This document shows positions 15,550 through 23,417 of a stretch of DNA of 31,386 nucleotides, in pieces. The stretch is from Candidatus Altarchaeota archaeon. Lineage in GTDB: Archaea > SpSt-1190. Positions within the stretch are counted from its first letter, which is position 1, and every line of letters begins with the position of its first letter. The stretch is taken from contig JAUUZA010000004.1 in the NCBI GenBank assembly GCA_030590165.1, positions 1 through 31,386 of the forward strand, read 5' to 3'. Under the pieces are notes generated by a model. It worked only from the letters and a program-made list of their open reading frames with translations. It had not been told where the DNA came from and did no database searches. A program made the position numbers and the translations under genes.

Positions 15550-16797
15550 AAGCGTAGCACTTTCTCCACCGTGCCAACTGACACGCGGTCTAATTCTTAT
15601 TTGATACACTTTTTCTGCATTATCATCAAGAATAACTGCTGCACCTTTGAATCTTGGTAAACTACTAATATATTTTTCTAATGGAAATTGCATATAATTT
15701 CCCATAATACTATTCAATGCTGAAATATCTAATTCTGATGTTACTCTATGACTCAAAACTATATCAGCTTGCGTCATAACATCACTATGAATTTTACCAG
15801 GTTGTTGAGTTGCAAGAACTAAGGTTATCCCAGGCTGTCTTCCCTCCCTAATTACTTGGATTAGAGCCCTTGCAGAGGGTGTTTCTAACTTTGGCGGTAA
15901 ATATTCATGAGCCTCATCAATCAGAATCCAAGGCATTGGGAGTCGTGAAGTTAAACTTCTACCGATATCAATATGCTTAGTTATCTCTGCTTTTTCTTCG
16001 GCCTTTCTTGCAACAACTCTGGCTTCAAAAATTTTTATACTAATTAATCCAATGAGTAAACTTTTCACTCTTGCACCCAACAGACTCAAATCAAGAACAT
16101 TCACTACACCCGGAGCAAGTAATTCTTGTATGCGCGTTCCCTTTTCACTAAATATTCCCCAAGAATCTGCAGCATTAAGTCTATTCACTAATGCATCCTT
16201 AGTATGCATTTCAACACGTTCATCTTTTTGAGCAAGAGCCACCATTTCTTTCATACTCTTCGGTTTTTTTCTCAAAATTCTTTCGAGTAAAATTCCAATT
16301 GGACTGAAGAGTTCAATATCAAAAGTATTTACCCAATCTTCAACTGAAAGGTCTTGTGGATTAATTGCAAGAACACCATCGACTGAAATACCTGATTCTT
16401 CATATTGTTTTATCCATCCTTTTGGTACAAGTACTCTTGTCGGGATTGGTTTAGGTTCCAACTCCCAACTTTTCAAATCTTTTTCTTGTCTTGCGTTTGG
16501 AAATTTCATAGTCCAATAAATTCCCATAGTATCAAAAATTACCACAGTTAATTTTTCTCTGAGCCTGCGTGGTAAAAATATAATTTCTTCAGCAATTACA
16601 CCAAGAGTATAACTTTTTCCTTGACCTCTTTTTCCAGAAACCAAAATTACATGTGGTCTAGCTAAGTCCAATAAAACTTCATTCGCAAGATTCACTTTAT
16701 CTCCAGTTCGCACATAATGCTTACCAAGAGCGGCAAGACCATCTTCTCCAAACTTCTTTAGGTCTTCCTCATCACGACCAATAATTATTGAACGCAC
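15541..16797 (-). CDS. HerA-like / DUF87-type ATPase
   Basis: The protein has a HerA/FtsK-type ATPase core: Walker A GKRGQGKSYT (about 55-64), a strand VVIFDTMGIYW, Walker B WILIDEAHEYLP, an arginine-bearing IREGRQPGITLVLATQQP segment, and ADIVLSHRVTS downstream. These motifs are typical of archaeal HerA-family DNA translocases. No nurA or mre11/rad50 gene is visible nearby, so a role in end resection is only inferred. Start: the longest frame uses TTG at 16812, but GTG at 16797 is 25.5 nt from TTTAAA (16820-16825), so I use it (418 residues). It follows eS26 and dnaG, hinting at a replication/translation operon. Confidence 0.82.
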   Translation of the reverse strand: MRSIIIGRDEEDLKKFGEDGLAALGKHYVRTGDKVNLANEVLLDLARPHVILVSGKRGQGKSYTLGVIAEEIIFLPRRLREKLTVVIFDTMGIYWTMKFPNARQEKDLKSWELEPKPIPTRVLVPKGWIKQYEESGISVDGVLAINPQDLSVEDWVNTFDIELFSPIGILLERILRKKPKSMKEMVALAQKDERVEMHTKDALVNRLNAADSWGIFSEKGTRIQELLAPGVVNVLDLSLLGARVKSLLIGLISIKIFEARVVARKAEEKAEITKHIDIGRSLTSRLPMPWILIDEAHEYLPPKLETPSARALIQVIREGRQPGITLVLATQQPGKIHSDVMTQADIVLSHRVTSELDISALNSIMGNYMQFPLEKYISSLPRFKGAAVILDDNAEKVYQIRIRPRVSWHGGESATLLK

Positions 16798-16820
16798 ATG
16801 AGCATCAAGCAAGGAAACAT

Positions 16821-17051
16821 TTAAAGCTTGGGCTTAGGTGCCCTCTCAGACCTAACAGGTCCGCGTTTCGGCCTAAAACCTTGTTTTATTCTTCGTTTTG
16901 CCTCATGAACCCCAATTCCTCTATGTTTAGCACAAGCAATGCAGTAGTAAAATTTTCTACTCTCACCAAATACTCGCTTAAACACTGGTGCAGCCTTATA
17001 ACGTGGAACAGTTCTTCCACAACTTTCACACCTAACCTTAGTTTCTCTCAT
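16821..17051 (-). CDS. rps26e: Small ribosomal subunit protein eS26
   Basis: This 76-residue protein resembles eS26: a zinc site of C8/C11 and C37/C40, with the signature RCESCGRTVPRYKA and YYCIACAKHRGI, and a basic C-terminal tail rich in Arg, Lys and Pro (RPKRGPVRSERAPKPKL). In eukaryotes eS26 lies near the mRNA exit site of the 40S subunit. It is shorter than crenarchaeal forms of about 100 residues. Its ATG overlaps the dnaG TGA (ATGA at 17048-17051), giving translational coupling. Among archaea this protein is known chiefly from TACK lineages, so its presence here is notable. Confidence 0.82.
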   Translation of the reverse strand: MRETKVRCESCGRTVPRYKAAPVFKRVFGESRKFYYCIACAKHRGIGVHEAKRRIKQGFRPKRGPVRSERAPKPKL

Positions 17052-18283
17052 TTCTTTCCACCTAAATCTTTGAGTGTAAATACAGTAACTCCTGAAACCC
17101 CACTTTCCAAGGCTTTTCCAATTATCATATTTATTCCGTGGTTTCTACAAATTCCAGCAATTCTTCTGTCTACTTTTCCATCCATAACAACAGTATCTGC
17201 CTTAAGAATTTCTAAATATCTTCCCAATTCAACTATTGGAACCTTACCAAGAATTTCAGCTTCTCTTAACAAATACGCTCCTCTCGTTCCAACTAAATCA
17301 TCTAGAAGTTTTAGGAAAAGCTCTTTTTTTTCTTTTGAAAGTTTTTCAACCTTAGTTGGTTTTTTTTGAAATTCAGCTACTGGTTTTCCAATTCGTTTAG
17401 TGACTTTCTTTTTGGGATTTTCAAAACTAAGATTTACATCTTTTTCCTTAACAACCCCTAACTCAGCTCTCACTCTTACTGCGTCATGCTTTCCTCTCAA
17501 AGCCTTATGAATTTCTTTCTTTGTAAGCTCTTCAACTTCCTTTCCATCCGGAGCATGAGCAACCGCATCAAGGTCGGACAACATTAAAAATTCTTTAATA
17601 ATTAAATCCCCACCCCTATCTCCATCAACAAAAAGAAGAGCATCCTTTGTCTTAGTTAAATCAATAAGAGTTCTAGTTATTTTATTTCCACCAATGGCAA
17701 TGACATTTTTGAATCCACACTTCAGAAGATTTAAAACATCTGCACGTCCTTCAACAATAATTATTTCATCACTTATATCAATAGCAGGTCCCGCGGGGAG
17801 TTTATCTCGACCGTATTTAATAATCTCTGCTTGTCTTACAGCTTCAGTTACTTCACCTAAAATTTCTTGACTATCCGGTCCCTTCATTAAAATTTCAGAT
17901 AAGAGTTTCTTTGCCCTATCAATTATGAATTTTCTTTTTCGTTCTCTGACATCTTCAACTGACAAAGTTTTAACCTTAGCTTCGCAAGGCCCTATTCTGT
18001 CAATGGTTTCCAACGCAGCTGCTACTATTGCAGTTTCAGCCTTATCCATACTAGAAGGTAATTCAATTATTCCCTTTGTTTTACCTCCTCTTGTTTCCAT
18101 TCTAACTTCAATTCGACCTATTCTTCCACTCTTTTGAAGTTCTCTTAATTCTAAATCGGCGCCTAAAAGGCCTTCGGTCTGACCAAAGACAGCTCCAATT
18201 ATGTCGGGTTTTTCCACGACTCCTGTGGCGAATATTTCCGCCTTAACTATGTATTTTGCCACTACTGGACTAATTTTACCCAT
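17048..18283 (-). CDS. dnaG: Archaeal DnaG-type primase
   Basis: This 411-residue archaeal DnaG has a central Toprim domain with EIIIVEGRADVLNLLKCGFKNVIAIGG and the acidic LLFVDGDRGGDLIIKEF motif. The N-terminus GKISPVVAKYIVKAEIFATGVVEKPDIIGAVFGQTEGLLG is typical. In archaea the protein has been linked to the exosome as well as to priming. Start: the longest frame reaches 18382, but ATG 18283 gives the family start and has GGTGAT 4 nt upstream. It heads a dnaG - eS26 - HerA-like unit. Its promoter TTTAAA (18321-18326) is shared with the divergent gene. Confidence 0.95.
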   Translation of the reverse strand: MGKISPVVAKYIVKAEIFATGVVEKPDIIGAVFGQTEGLLGADLELRELQKSGRIGRIEVRMETRGGKTKGIIELPSSMDKAETAIVAAALETIDRIGPCEAKVKTLSVEDVRERKRKFIIDRAKKLLSEILMKGPDSQEILGEVTEAVRQAEIIKYGRDKLPAGPAIDISDEIIIVEGRADVLNLLKCGFKNVIAIGGNKITRTLIDLTKTKDALLFVDGDRGGDLIIKEFLMLSDLDAVAHAPDGKEVEELTKKEIHKALRGKHDAVRVRAELGVVKEKDVNLSFENPKKKVTKRIGKPVAEFQKKPTKVEKLSKEKKELFLKLLDDLVGTRGAYLLREAEILGKVPIVELGRYLEILKADTVVMDGKVDRRIAGICRNHGINMIIGKALESGVSGVTVFTLKDLGGKK

Positions 18284-18326
18284 GATATCACCTATATAGT
18301 ATTGAAAAATGATGTAAGCGTTTAAA
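18284..18326. promoter_or_regulatory. Bidirectional TTTAAA with DnaG Shine-Dalgarno leader
   Basis: TTTAAA (18321-18326) is centred 25.5 nt from the plus-strand ATG at 18349, fitting a leaderless RNA. On the minus strand it would start RNA near 18299, giving a leader of about 16 nt containing TATATAGGTGA (18298-18288) before the DnaG ATG. The same 11-mer leads EF1A. Confidence 0.6.
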
Positions 18327-18348
18327 AGGTTGTGGAGTTCATTGAAAC

Positions 18349-18630
18349 ATGGCAAAACTCCCTTCAAAAGAAAAACCAACATTCGCGGACGAAGTTATGG
18401 TTAGCTTTGTTATCAAAAGAACTAAAGATAATTCAGAAAGAGACGCAGTTGTGCGACTAAGTTTTGTTGATTCAATGCGCAAGGAAATAGTTTCAGACAT
18501 AGTTGTTAGTCCGATTACAGCAAAATCAATGATAGTCATTTTACAAAAAACTGCTGAAAAACTTGAATCTGTCCTAGCCGGAAAAATTGAAAAACGACAA
18601 AGAAATGATGAAACAACTTATATTGGTTAA
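18349..18630 (+). CDS. Small protein resembling DUF3467
   Basis: This 93-residue protein has the pattern VVRLSFVDSMRKEIVSDIVVSPITAKSMIVILQKTAEKLE, similar to DUF3467, in which a beta-rich N-terminal half is followed by a V-x-SP-x-x-AK motif and a helix. DUF3467 is widespread and uncharacterised; the match is by eye and moderate. No membrane segment or signal is present. It is divergent from dnaG over a shared palindromic box, and its TAA overlaps that of the CYTH gene within a TTAA at 18627-18630. Confidence 0.6.
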   Translation: MAKLPSKEKPTFADEVMVSFVIKRTKDNSERDAVVRLSFVDSMRKEIVSDIVVSPITAKSMIVILQKTAEKLESVLAGKIEKRQRNDETTYIG

Positions 18631-19100
18631 ACGTCTTTAGGATGAAAAGGGACTAATTTATTGAAGTCTATCATAAGAGTGCTGCAGGTTTCCTTAATGT
18701 CTTTAACAGCTCCCTCAATTTCCAAATATGGTTCTAAACTTTCCCTAAATACTAAATCACACTTAGTTTTACCTACTTTAAATTTTTTAACTCGTTTTTC
18801 ACGAATTTTTGGATTTGAAACATTAACCCCTAAAATTAAAAGTATTTTTTGAGCCTTCCAAGGGTCACTAATTTCAAATTCAATTTCTTCCCTACTTTTT
18901 AATCCACCTAAAAATTTAACGGGTCCCTTATATGTCAAAAAATATCTACCGTCCTCATCTCTAAGCCTAAAAAGAGAGGCACCAAACACAAAAATTTTGT
19001 CTTTCTGTTCTACTTGATGATGATTGATTTTCAAAACATCTAATTTCTTAAGAAACGAAGACGCATTAATATTCAATAATTTGCCCTCAATTTCATCCAC
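18627..19100 (-). CDS. CYTH-domain protein (CyaB / thiamine-triphosphatase-like)
   Basis: This 157-residue protein has the CYTH tunnel motifs: ExExK as E3, E5 and K7 (DEIEGKLLNI), LFRLRDEDGRYFLTYKGP, an EEIEFEI strand, EKRVKKFKVGKTKCDLVF and EPYLEIEG. CYTH enzymes bind triphosphate-containing substrates with Mg or Mn inside a beta tunnel; activities range from class IV adenylyl cyclase to triphosphatase. The archaeal form here could be either, and I would favour a triphosphatase. The start is GTG with a T-rich box about 24 nt upstream. It converges with the DUF3467-like gene. Confidence 0.85.
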   Translation of the reverse strand: MDEIEGKLLNINASSFLKKLDVLKINHHQVEQKDKIFVFGASLFRLRDEDGRYFLTYKGPVKFLGGLKSREEIEFEISDPWKAQKILLILGVNVSNPKIREKRVKKFKVGKTKCDLVFRESLEPYLEIEGAVKDIKETCSTLMIDFNKLVPFHPKDV

Positions 19101-19200
19101 ATTATACTATAATCACCAGCCTAAAAAAGATAACGAACTGATTCAAAAATGCAATTTCATATAGTAGCCTTAATAAAAAGAAAAACCAAAGTATAATGAC

Positions 19201-19274
19201 GGGCTTATAGTCTAGCTTGGACAGGACAGGAGGTTGCGGACCTTCTAGCTCGGGTTCAAATCCCGATAGGCCCA
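19201..19274 (+). tRNA. tRNA-Arg (GCG)
   Basis: A full cloverleaf folds here: acceptor GGGCTTA with TAGGCCC (one G-U pair), D arm GTCT/GGAC, anticodon stem GGAGG/CCTTC with loop TTGCGGA (anticodon GCG, reading CGC/CGU), and T arm TCGGG-TTCAAAT-CCCGA. The discriminator is A; CCA is not encoded. No intron is visible. A T-rich run a few bases downstream, inside the convergent ThyX-like gene end, may end the transcript. Confidence 0.93.
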
Positions 19275-19275
19275 C

Positions 19276-20592
19276 TCACTCTTTTTTGTATTTTTCAACA
19301 ATCCCACATGAATTTCTTTCAGGACAAACTCCTGTTTTACATTTAGGCCCCATTAATCCATCACTTAATTCAGGTATTTTTTCTTCAACTTCTTGTCTTA
19401 ATTTTGTTGCAAGCTCTCTTACTTCATAATCTGCAGTAGAACATTCCCTAACTCCAAAGAATCCAAAGGGGTCAACTAAATGAAAACCATTTAGTGTTAC
19501 ATTAAAATTCAAGTTTACACAATGTGGAACAACATAAATTGCATCTCGAGGTTTCACTCCTCTATCTTTAAGATTTTCATATTCTTGTAAAGCTCCGTGA
19601 ACGGCGTCAATGTATTCTTGTCCAGCTCCTGAAGTAATATGAATCCCTTCTGGTTTTTCACCAGTTTTTAATGAATTAAGTTCGTCATATGCTCTATCTG
19701 TTGCCGAATAAACTGACTCTGCTGTTTGAAGTATTGTTCTATGTCGTTTCACTTCATTCCAAACTGCTATTGAACCTTTCAAAGTCTTTTGAACAAAAAG
19801 TGAATCTTTAAGCTCAAATGCAAAATTTTTCCAATCAATTTTTGTATCCGAAGTGAATTCATCTACTATTTCATCAAAGTTTTGACCTTTCCAATAATCC
19901 ATGTTTTTTATTGGTCTAAATTTTTTATTATTAAAGATATTTGGATGCCCATACGATAAAGAAATATTCCTTTCTTTTGCGGCATTAAAAAGTAAGGGCG
20001 CTTTTTTCTCAAAATAATTTGCCATTTCATTCGCAATTAAACCAATTTCATAAGGAGAAGCCTCATTTTCGGCATCATTTAGTATATCTAAAATGTCTTC
20101 GGCACAAAACTTCATTATTCCCCTAGAATAAAATCCCAAAGGTAGGATTTTTCTGGCTTTATCCTTTACGCCATCGTCCCACATTTCTTTATAAATTTTC
20201 AACAAGGGTTTATAACTTTCCCAAGAACTTTCAGGAAGATTTTTTGGTCGAATTAAACGATCAGGGGTAACCTCAATTCTTCTCGAACTAAACATTATAA
20301 AACTCCCAAAAGGAAAAGTTGAACCATATAAATCTAAAACTCTACTTCCCTCACACTCAAAGAAAAATTGAGGTGTTGTAGTTAATGAAGCGTGTCCCCT
20401 TTTTGTTGACTCACTGTGAATAACTTTCACTCGTTTTTCATCCATTGGATTATCAATAAAATAATCTAAATTCTCATTCTTAAACGTTAATAATCCACCA
20501 GCTGCAATAACATTATCAATCTTAATAATTTTTTTATATTCTGGCCCACTACTCATGGGAGTTATTTTAACAACTTCACTCACTTCTTTCAT
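19276..20592 (-). CDS. Long ThyX-like (FAD-dependent thymidylate synthase family) protein
   Basis: The protein carries an exact ThyX signature RHR-x7-S (RHRTILQTAES, about residues 283-293). The N-terminal half has a second ThyX-like stretch (ESTKRGHASLTTTPQFFFECEGSRVLDLYGSTFPFGSF split over 63-98), so it looks like a duplicated or extended ThyX of 438 residues, twice the usual 220-250. ThyX makes dTMP from dUMP with methylene-folate and FAD. The C-terminus has three Cys in C-x4-C-x5-C spacing (CKTGVCPERNSC). Start: ATG 20592 overlaps the glyA TGA; an in-frame GTG lies at 20607. Its partner glyA makes the methylene-folate donor, strongly supporting a thymidylate pathway. Confidence 0.78.
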   Translation of the reverse strand: MKEVSEVVKITPMSSGPEYKKIIKIDNVIAAGGLLTFKNENLDYFIDNPMDEKRVKVIHSESTKRGHASLTTTPQFFFECEGSRVLDLYGSTFPFGSFIMFSSRRIEVTPDRLIRPKNLPESSWESYKPLLKIYKEMWDDGVKDKARKILPLGFYSRGIMKFCAEDILDILNDAENEASPYEIGLIANEMANYFEKKAPLLFNAAKERNISLSYGHPNIFNNKKFRPIKNMDYWKGQNFDEIVDEFTSDTKIDWKNFAFELKDSLFVQKTLKGSIAVWNEVKRHRTILQTAESVYSATDRAYDELNSLKTGEKPEGIHITSGAGQEYIDAVHGALQEYENLKDRGVKPRDAIYVVPHCVNLNFNVTLNGFHLVDPFGFFGVRECSTADYEVRELATKLRQEVEEKIPELSDGLMGPKCKTGVCPERNSCGIVEKYKKE

Positions 20593-21848
20593 TTTTTCAT
20601 CTCCCACGTAAAGTGAATCTTTTGAAATTCCTTTCTGAAATTATTCACATCTTTCTTCACTTTTGTTGGTTCTTCTTTACTAATTAAAACTCGTTTGAAA
20701 AATACTGCGATGTCTTTCATCTCACCTTCTTTCATCCCATATCTTGTCATTTCAGGAACTCCAATTCTGATTCCACTTGGATTTGTAAGATTTGCTAAAT
20801 TAAGTTTATCCCAAGGTAAAAGATTTTTGTTTATTATTATATCTGCCTTTTCCATGGCTTCTGCGGCTGGTTTTCCTCCACCCAACTTTCTAACATCAAC
20901 TGCTACTTGGTGACTCTCAGTGTAACCCCGACTTTCAGCACAAACACCGAAGCCCTCTTCAGCCATTGCTTCAGCCAAAGCCTTAGCATTCTTTAAAATT
21001 TGAAGTGAATAAACTTTACCAAACTCTTCCATTTCATAACCTGCAAGGAGAAGAGCAGGAATTCTATGAAGATGATGATTACTTAAAATTTTAGGGAATA
21101 TTCCTCTCTGAACTTGTGGCCATTCACTTTCTTCATTCACATTTCCAGCAATGAGTCCACCTTGTGGACCGGGAAAAGTTTTGTGAGTTGACGTACTAAG
21201 TAAATCCGCACCTTCCTTAAATGGGTCTTGAAATTTTCCTGAAAAAATTAAACCAAAAACATGAGCAGCATCATAAATGATTTTACACTTAACATCATCA
21301 CAAGCATCTCTAAGTCCTTTAATGTCCAATGGGAATAAAATTAAGGAAGCACCAACTATTGCCAATTTTGGTCTAGCATGTCTAATTATTTTTGATGATA
21401 AGTCTGTGTCAATTTCAAAAGTTTCATTATTGAAAGCTAATTTAACCTGATTTAACCCTAAAAGACCAGCAACGCCCCCCTTTGAATGACTTGAGTGTGC
21501 ACCAGCAGGAACTGAAAGACTTGTAATAATATCCCCAGGTTGAGTGAATGCACGCATTACTGCCATATTAGCAATTGCACCCGCAATAGGTCTAACATCT
21601 GCAAAAGTTGATCCTAATTTTTTTGCAAAAAACTTATTTGCTTTTTCTTCTAATTCATCAATAATTTTTGTTCCTCTGTAATATCGATGATAAGGAGTGC
21701 CTTCAGCATATCTATGCATAAAATCTGTTAAGTATGCCTTTTCAACCCAATTTGATGTGGCATTTTCACTTGCTATCATATTTATACAGCTTTTTCTCCA
21801 CTTTTCTTGCTCATTAATTTTATTGAAAACAAAATCTCGATTACTCAT
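20589..21848 (-). CDS. glyA: Serine hydroxymethyltransferase (GlyA)
   Basis: This 419-residue PLP enzyme interconverts serine and glycine and loads a one-carbon unit on a folate or pterin. Motifs: MIASENATSNWVEKA, MHRYAEGTPYHRYYRGT, IIYDAAHVFGLI, and the PLP lysine K223 in STSTHKTFPGPQGG. The length is normal. Its TGA overlaps the ATG of the ThyX-like gene (ATGA), so the two are translated together: GlyA supplies methylene-carrier for dTMP formation. A TTTTTAA box near 21872 is centred about 24 nt before the ATG. Confidence 0.95.
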   Translation of the reverse strand: MSNRDFVFNKINEQEKWRKSCINMIASENATSNWVEKAYLTDFMHRYAEGTPYHRYYRGTKIIDELEEKANKFFAKKLGSTFADVRPIAGAIANMAVMRAFTQPGDIITSLSVPAGAHSSHSKGGVAGLLGLNQVKLAFNNETFEIDTDLSSKIIRHARPKLAIVGASLILFPLDIKGLRDACDDVKCKIIYDAAHVFGLIFSGKFQDPFKEGADLLSTSTHKTFPGPQGGLIAGNVNEESEWPQVQRGIFPKILSNHHLHRIPALLLAGYEMEEFGKVYSLQILKNAKALAEAMAEEGFGVCAESRGYTESHQVAVDVRKLGGGKPAAEAMEKADIIINKNLLPWDKLNLANLTNPSGIRIGVPEMTRYGMKEGEMKDIAVFFKRVLISKEEPTKVKKDVNNFRKEFQKIHFTWEMKK

Positions 21849-21928
21849 AATATTTCATTTCTTCCTAATTTTTAAGGCTACTCTGCCAGAAACTTTTAAA
21901 AATAAAGTTTAGAAGTATATCTATTGAA

Positions 21929-22001
21929 GGGTTCATAGCTCAGCTGGTAGAGCGCTTGGCTCTTAACCAAGTGGTCGGGGGTTCGATTCCCCCTGGACCC
22001 A
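21929..22001 (+). tRNA. tRNA-Lys (CTT)
   Basis: Acceptor GGGTTCA pairs with TGGACCC (one G-U); D arm GCTC/GAGC; anticodon stem CTTGG/CCAAG with loop CTCTTAA, giving anticodon CTT for AAG codons; T arm GGGGG-TTCGATT-CCCCC. The discriminator is A and no CCA is encoded. A TTTTAAAA tract at 21894-21901 is the likely promoter box. It is the first tRNA of a group of three on this strand. Confidence 0.95.
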
Positions 22002-22056
22002 AACTTTTTCAAAAATATTTATTCTTATAAATAGATAAATCGCTAAGCTTAGTATT

Positions 22057-22128
22057 GGGCTGGTGGTCTAGTGGTATGACTCCGGCTTTGCATGCCGGCA
22101 GTCGGGGGTTCGAATCCCTCCCAGTCCA
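22057..22128 (+). tRNA. tRNA-Ala (TGC)
   Basis: Acceptor GGGCTGG pairs with CCAGTCC and contains a G-U as the third pair, the classic alanine identity element. Anticodon stem CCGGC/GCCGG closes loop TTTGCAT, anticodon TGC. T arm GGGGG-TTCGAAT-CCCTC. Discriminator A; CCA not encoded. TTATAAATA near 22026-22034 lies about 26 nt upstream and is probably its own promoter. Confidence 0.95.
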
Positions 22129-22152
22129 TCCCACTTTGCATAATAAAAATTT

Positions 22153-22226
22153 GCCCCGATAGCCTAGCTCGGGAGGGCGGCGGACTTGTAATCCGCAGGT
22201 CGCGAGTTCAAATCTCGCTCGGGGCT
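22153..22226 (+). tRNA. tRNA-Thr (TGT)
   Basis: Acceptor GCCCCGA pairs with TCGGGGC. The anticodon stem GCGGA/TCCGC encloses loop CTTGTAA, anticodon TGT. T arm GCGAG-TTCAAAT-CTCGC. The discriminator is T, as is common for archaeal tRNA-Thr. Only 24 nt separate it from tRNA-Ala, so they are probably co-transcribed. Confidence 0.95.
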
Positions 22227-22257
22227 AATATTATATTCATGCCCTTGTTTTGTTCTT

Positions 22258-22773
22258 GTGAATGTGCTAAAAATAATTTATGAGAAAGACTTATTTCCAA
22301 ACAGGGAGGTTACGGGTCAAGAAACAGCAGTAAGACGCACAGCACGAGCAGTTCTCTTCAATTCCGAAAGAAATCTTGCACTTCAATGGCTCCCTGACTT
22401 CAAAGTTCATATTTTACCTGGGGGAGGCGTAAAATTCAAAGAAAATATAGCAATGGCTTTGGATAGGGAAATAAATGAAGAAACAGGATGGAATTTGCAA
22501 GTTTATGATGAATTAGGTGAGGTAATTGAACATCGCACAAAAGAAGGTAAAATGGAGCATTCTTTCTGTTTTCTTGCAAACACCATTGGAATTCAAAAGA
22601 AGAAACGTCTTACAAAGAAAGAAAAAAAATTGAAAGTTGAAATAAAATGGATGAGTATAACTGATGCTCTTAAACTCATAAACAGTGAAAAACCGAGAAA
22701 TTACAAAGGAAAATTTTTACATGAAAGAACCCTTGTATTTCTAAATGAAGCAAAAAAGAAAGTTTTACTCTAA
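22258..22773 (+). CDS. Nudix hydrolase
   Basis: This 171-residue protein holds a complete Nudix box, G-x5-E-x7-REINEETGW, from G56 to W78. Acid residues E71, E74 and E75 would bind the metal. Nudix enzymes cleave nucleoside diphosphates linked to another moiety; nothing narrows the substrate, and the RTARAVLFNSERNLALQWLPD segment is generic. The start is GTG at 22258, with TAATATTATATTC at 22227-22239 centred about 25 nt upstream; a GTG two codons later is possible. It directly follows the tRNA-Thr gene. Confidence 0.88.
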   Translation: MNVLKIIYEKDLFPNREVTGQETAVRRTARAVLFNSERNLALQWLPDFKVHILPGGGVKFKENIAMALDREINEETGWNLQVYDELGEVIEHRTKEGKMEHSFCFLANTIGIQKKKRLTKKEKKLKVEIKWMSITDALKLINSEKPRNYKGKFLHERTLVFLNEAKKKVLL

Positions 22774-22810
22774 ATTTTGATATTTATAAACTTCGCAAAC
22801 TCTTATTTCT

Positions 22811-23113
22811 ATGATTAAACGACTTAACTTTGAAGTTCCCTGTGAATATGTATCGGACAGTTTATGCTTATTGGAAGACCACAATCAAAATCTTCCAGAA
22901 GATGCTGAAATAAGATATTATAATAAAAAAGGAGACAGTTTTGATGAATATCTCATGATAGATGGAAGACTTGATGTTAATCACGAAGTCAACGGCGACT
23001 TCATGTATGATTCTTTTTTTAGAATAACAGGTTATCAAATTGATTTTAAACAACTTGAAAAAATTGCAGAAAAAGTCAAAGAGGAAATTGAAATATTGAC
23101 TGAATACAAATGA
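22811..23113 (+). CDS. Hypothetical protein, 100 residues
   Basis: Unrecognised, acidic, soluble. The sequence runs from a short N-terminal strand (MIKRLNFEVPCEYVSDSL) through an aromatic, Asp-rich middle (YLMIDGRLDVNHEVNGDFMYDSFFRITGY) to an amphipathic C-terminal helix (DFKQLEKIAEKVKEEIEILTEYK). TATTTATAAA just after 22777 is centred about 25 nt before the ATG, consistent with a real leaderless gene. It sits between the Nudix and parvulin genes. Confidence 0.55.
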   Translation: MIKRLNFEVPCEYVSDSLCLLEDHNQNLPEDAEIRYYNKKGDSFDEYLMIDGRLDVNHEVNGDFMYDSFFRITGYQIDFKQLEKIAEKVKEEIEILTEYK

Positions 23114-23141
23114 TTTTTATTAGAGTGCTTTGAAGAAAAGT

Positions 23142-23417
23142 ATGAAAGTTAAAGCACGCCATATTTTAGTTGGAAGCAAGGAAAAAGCAGAAGAAATTGC
23201 ACAAAAAATTGAATCTGGAGACAAGTTTGAAACTCTAGCTCAAAAATTTTCTAAATGTCCTTCAAAGGGAAAAGGTGGAGATTTAGGCTGGTTTACTCGC
23301 GGAAAAATGGTTCCTGAATTTGATAGATTTTGTTTTTCTCATAAAAGAGGAGAAAGTGGCGTAATTAAAACCCAATTTGGGTGGCATGTTATTGAAGTTA
23401 CAGATGTGAAGAAGTGA
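23142..23417 (+). CDS. Parvulin-type peptidyl-prolyl isomerase
   Basis: This stand-alone parvulin (91 residues from ATG 23142) has the core KARHILVGSKEKAEEIAQKI, FETLAQKFSKCPSKGKGGDLGWFTRGKMVPEFDRFCFS and FGWHVIEVTD. The family catalyses cis-trans isomerisation before proline in folding proteins. No signal peptide is visible, so it acts in the cytosol. A TTG at 23130 would extend it by four residues, but an AT-rich box near 23111-23122 is centred about 25 nt before the ATG, so ATG is preferred. Its TGA overlaps the GTG of the next gene (GTGA at 23414). Confidence 0.93.
   Translation: MKVKARHILVGSKEKAEEIAQKIESGDKFETLAQKFSKCPSKGKGGDLGWFTRGKMVPEFDRFCFSHKRGESGVIKTQFGWHVIEVTDVKK

Noticed and set aside
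18284-18382. N-terminal extension of DnaG to 18382
   Set aside because: The extension is hydrophobic, crosses the divergent gene and promoter box, and DnaG's usual start has a Shine-Dalgarno at 18283.
22092-22283. Open reading frame across tRNA-Ala and tRNA-Thr
   Set aside because: It covers two well-folded tRNA genes and the start of the Nudix gene; the reading frame is incidental.
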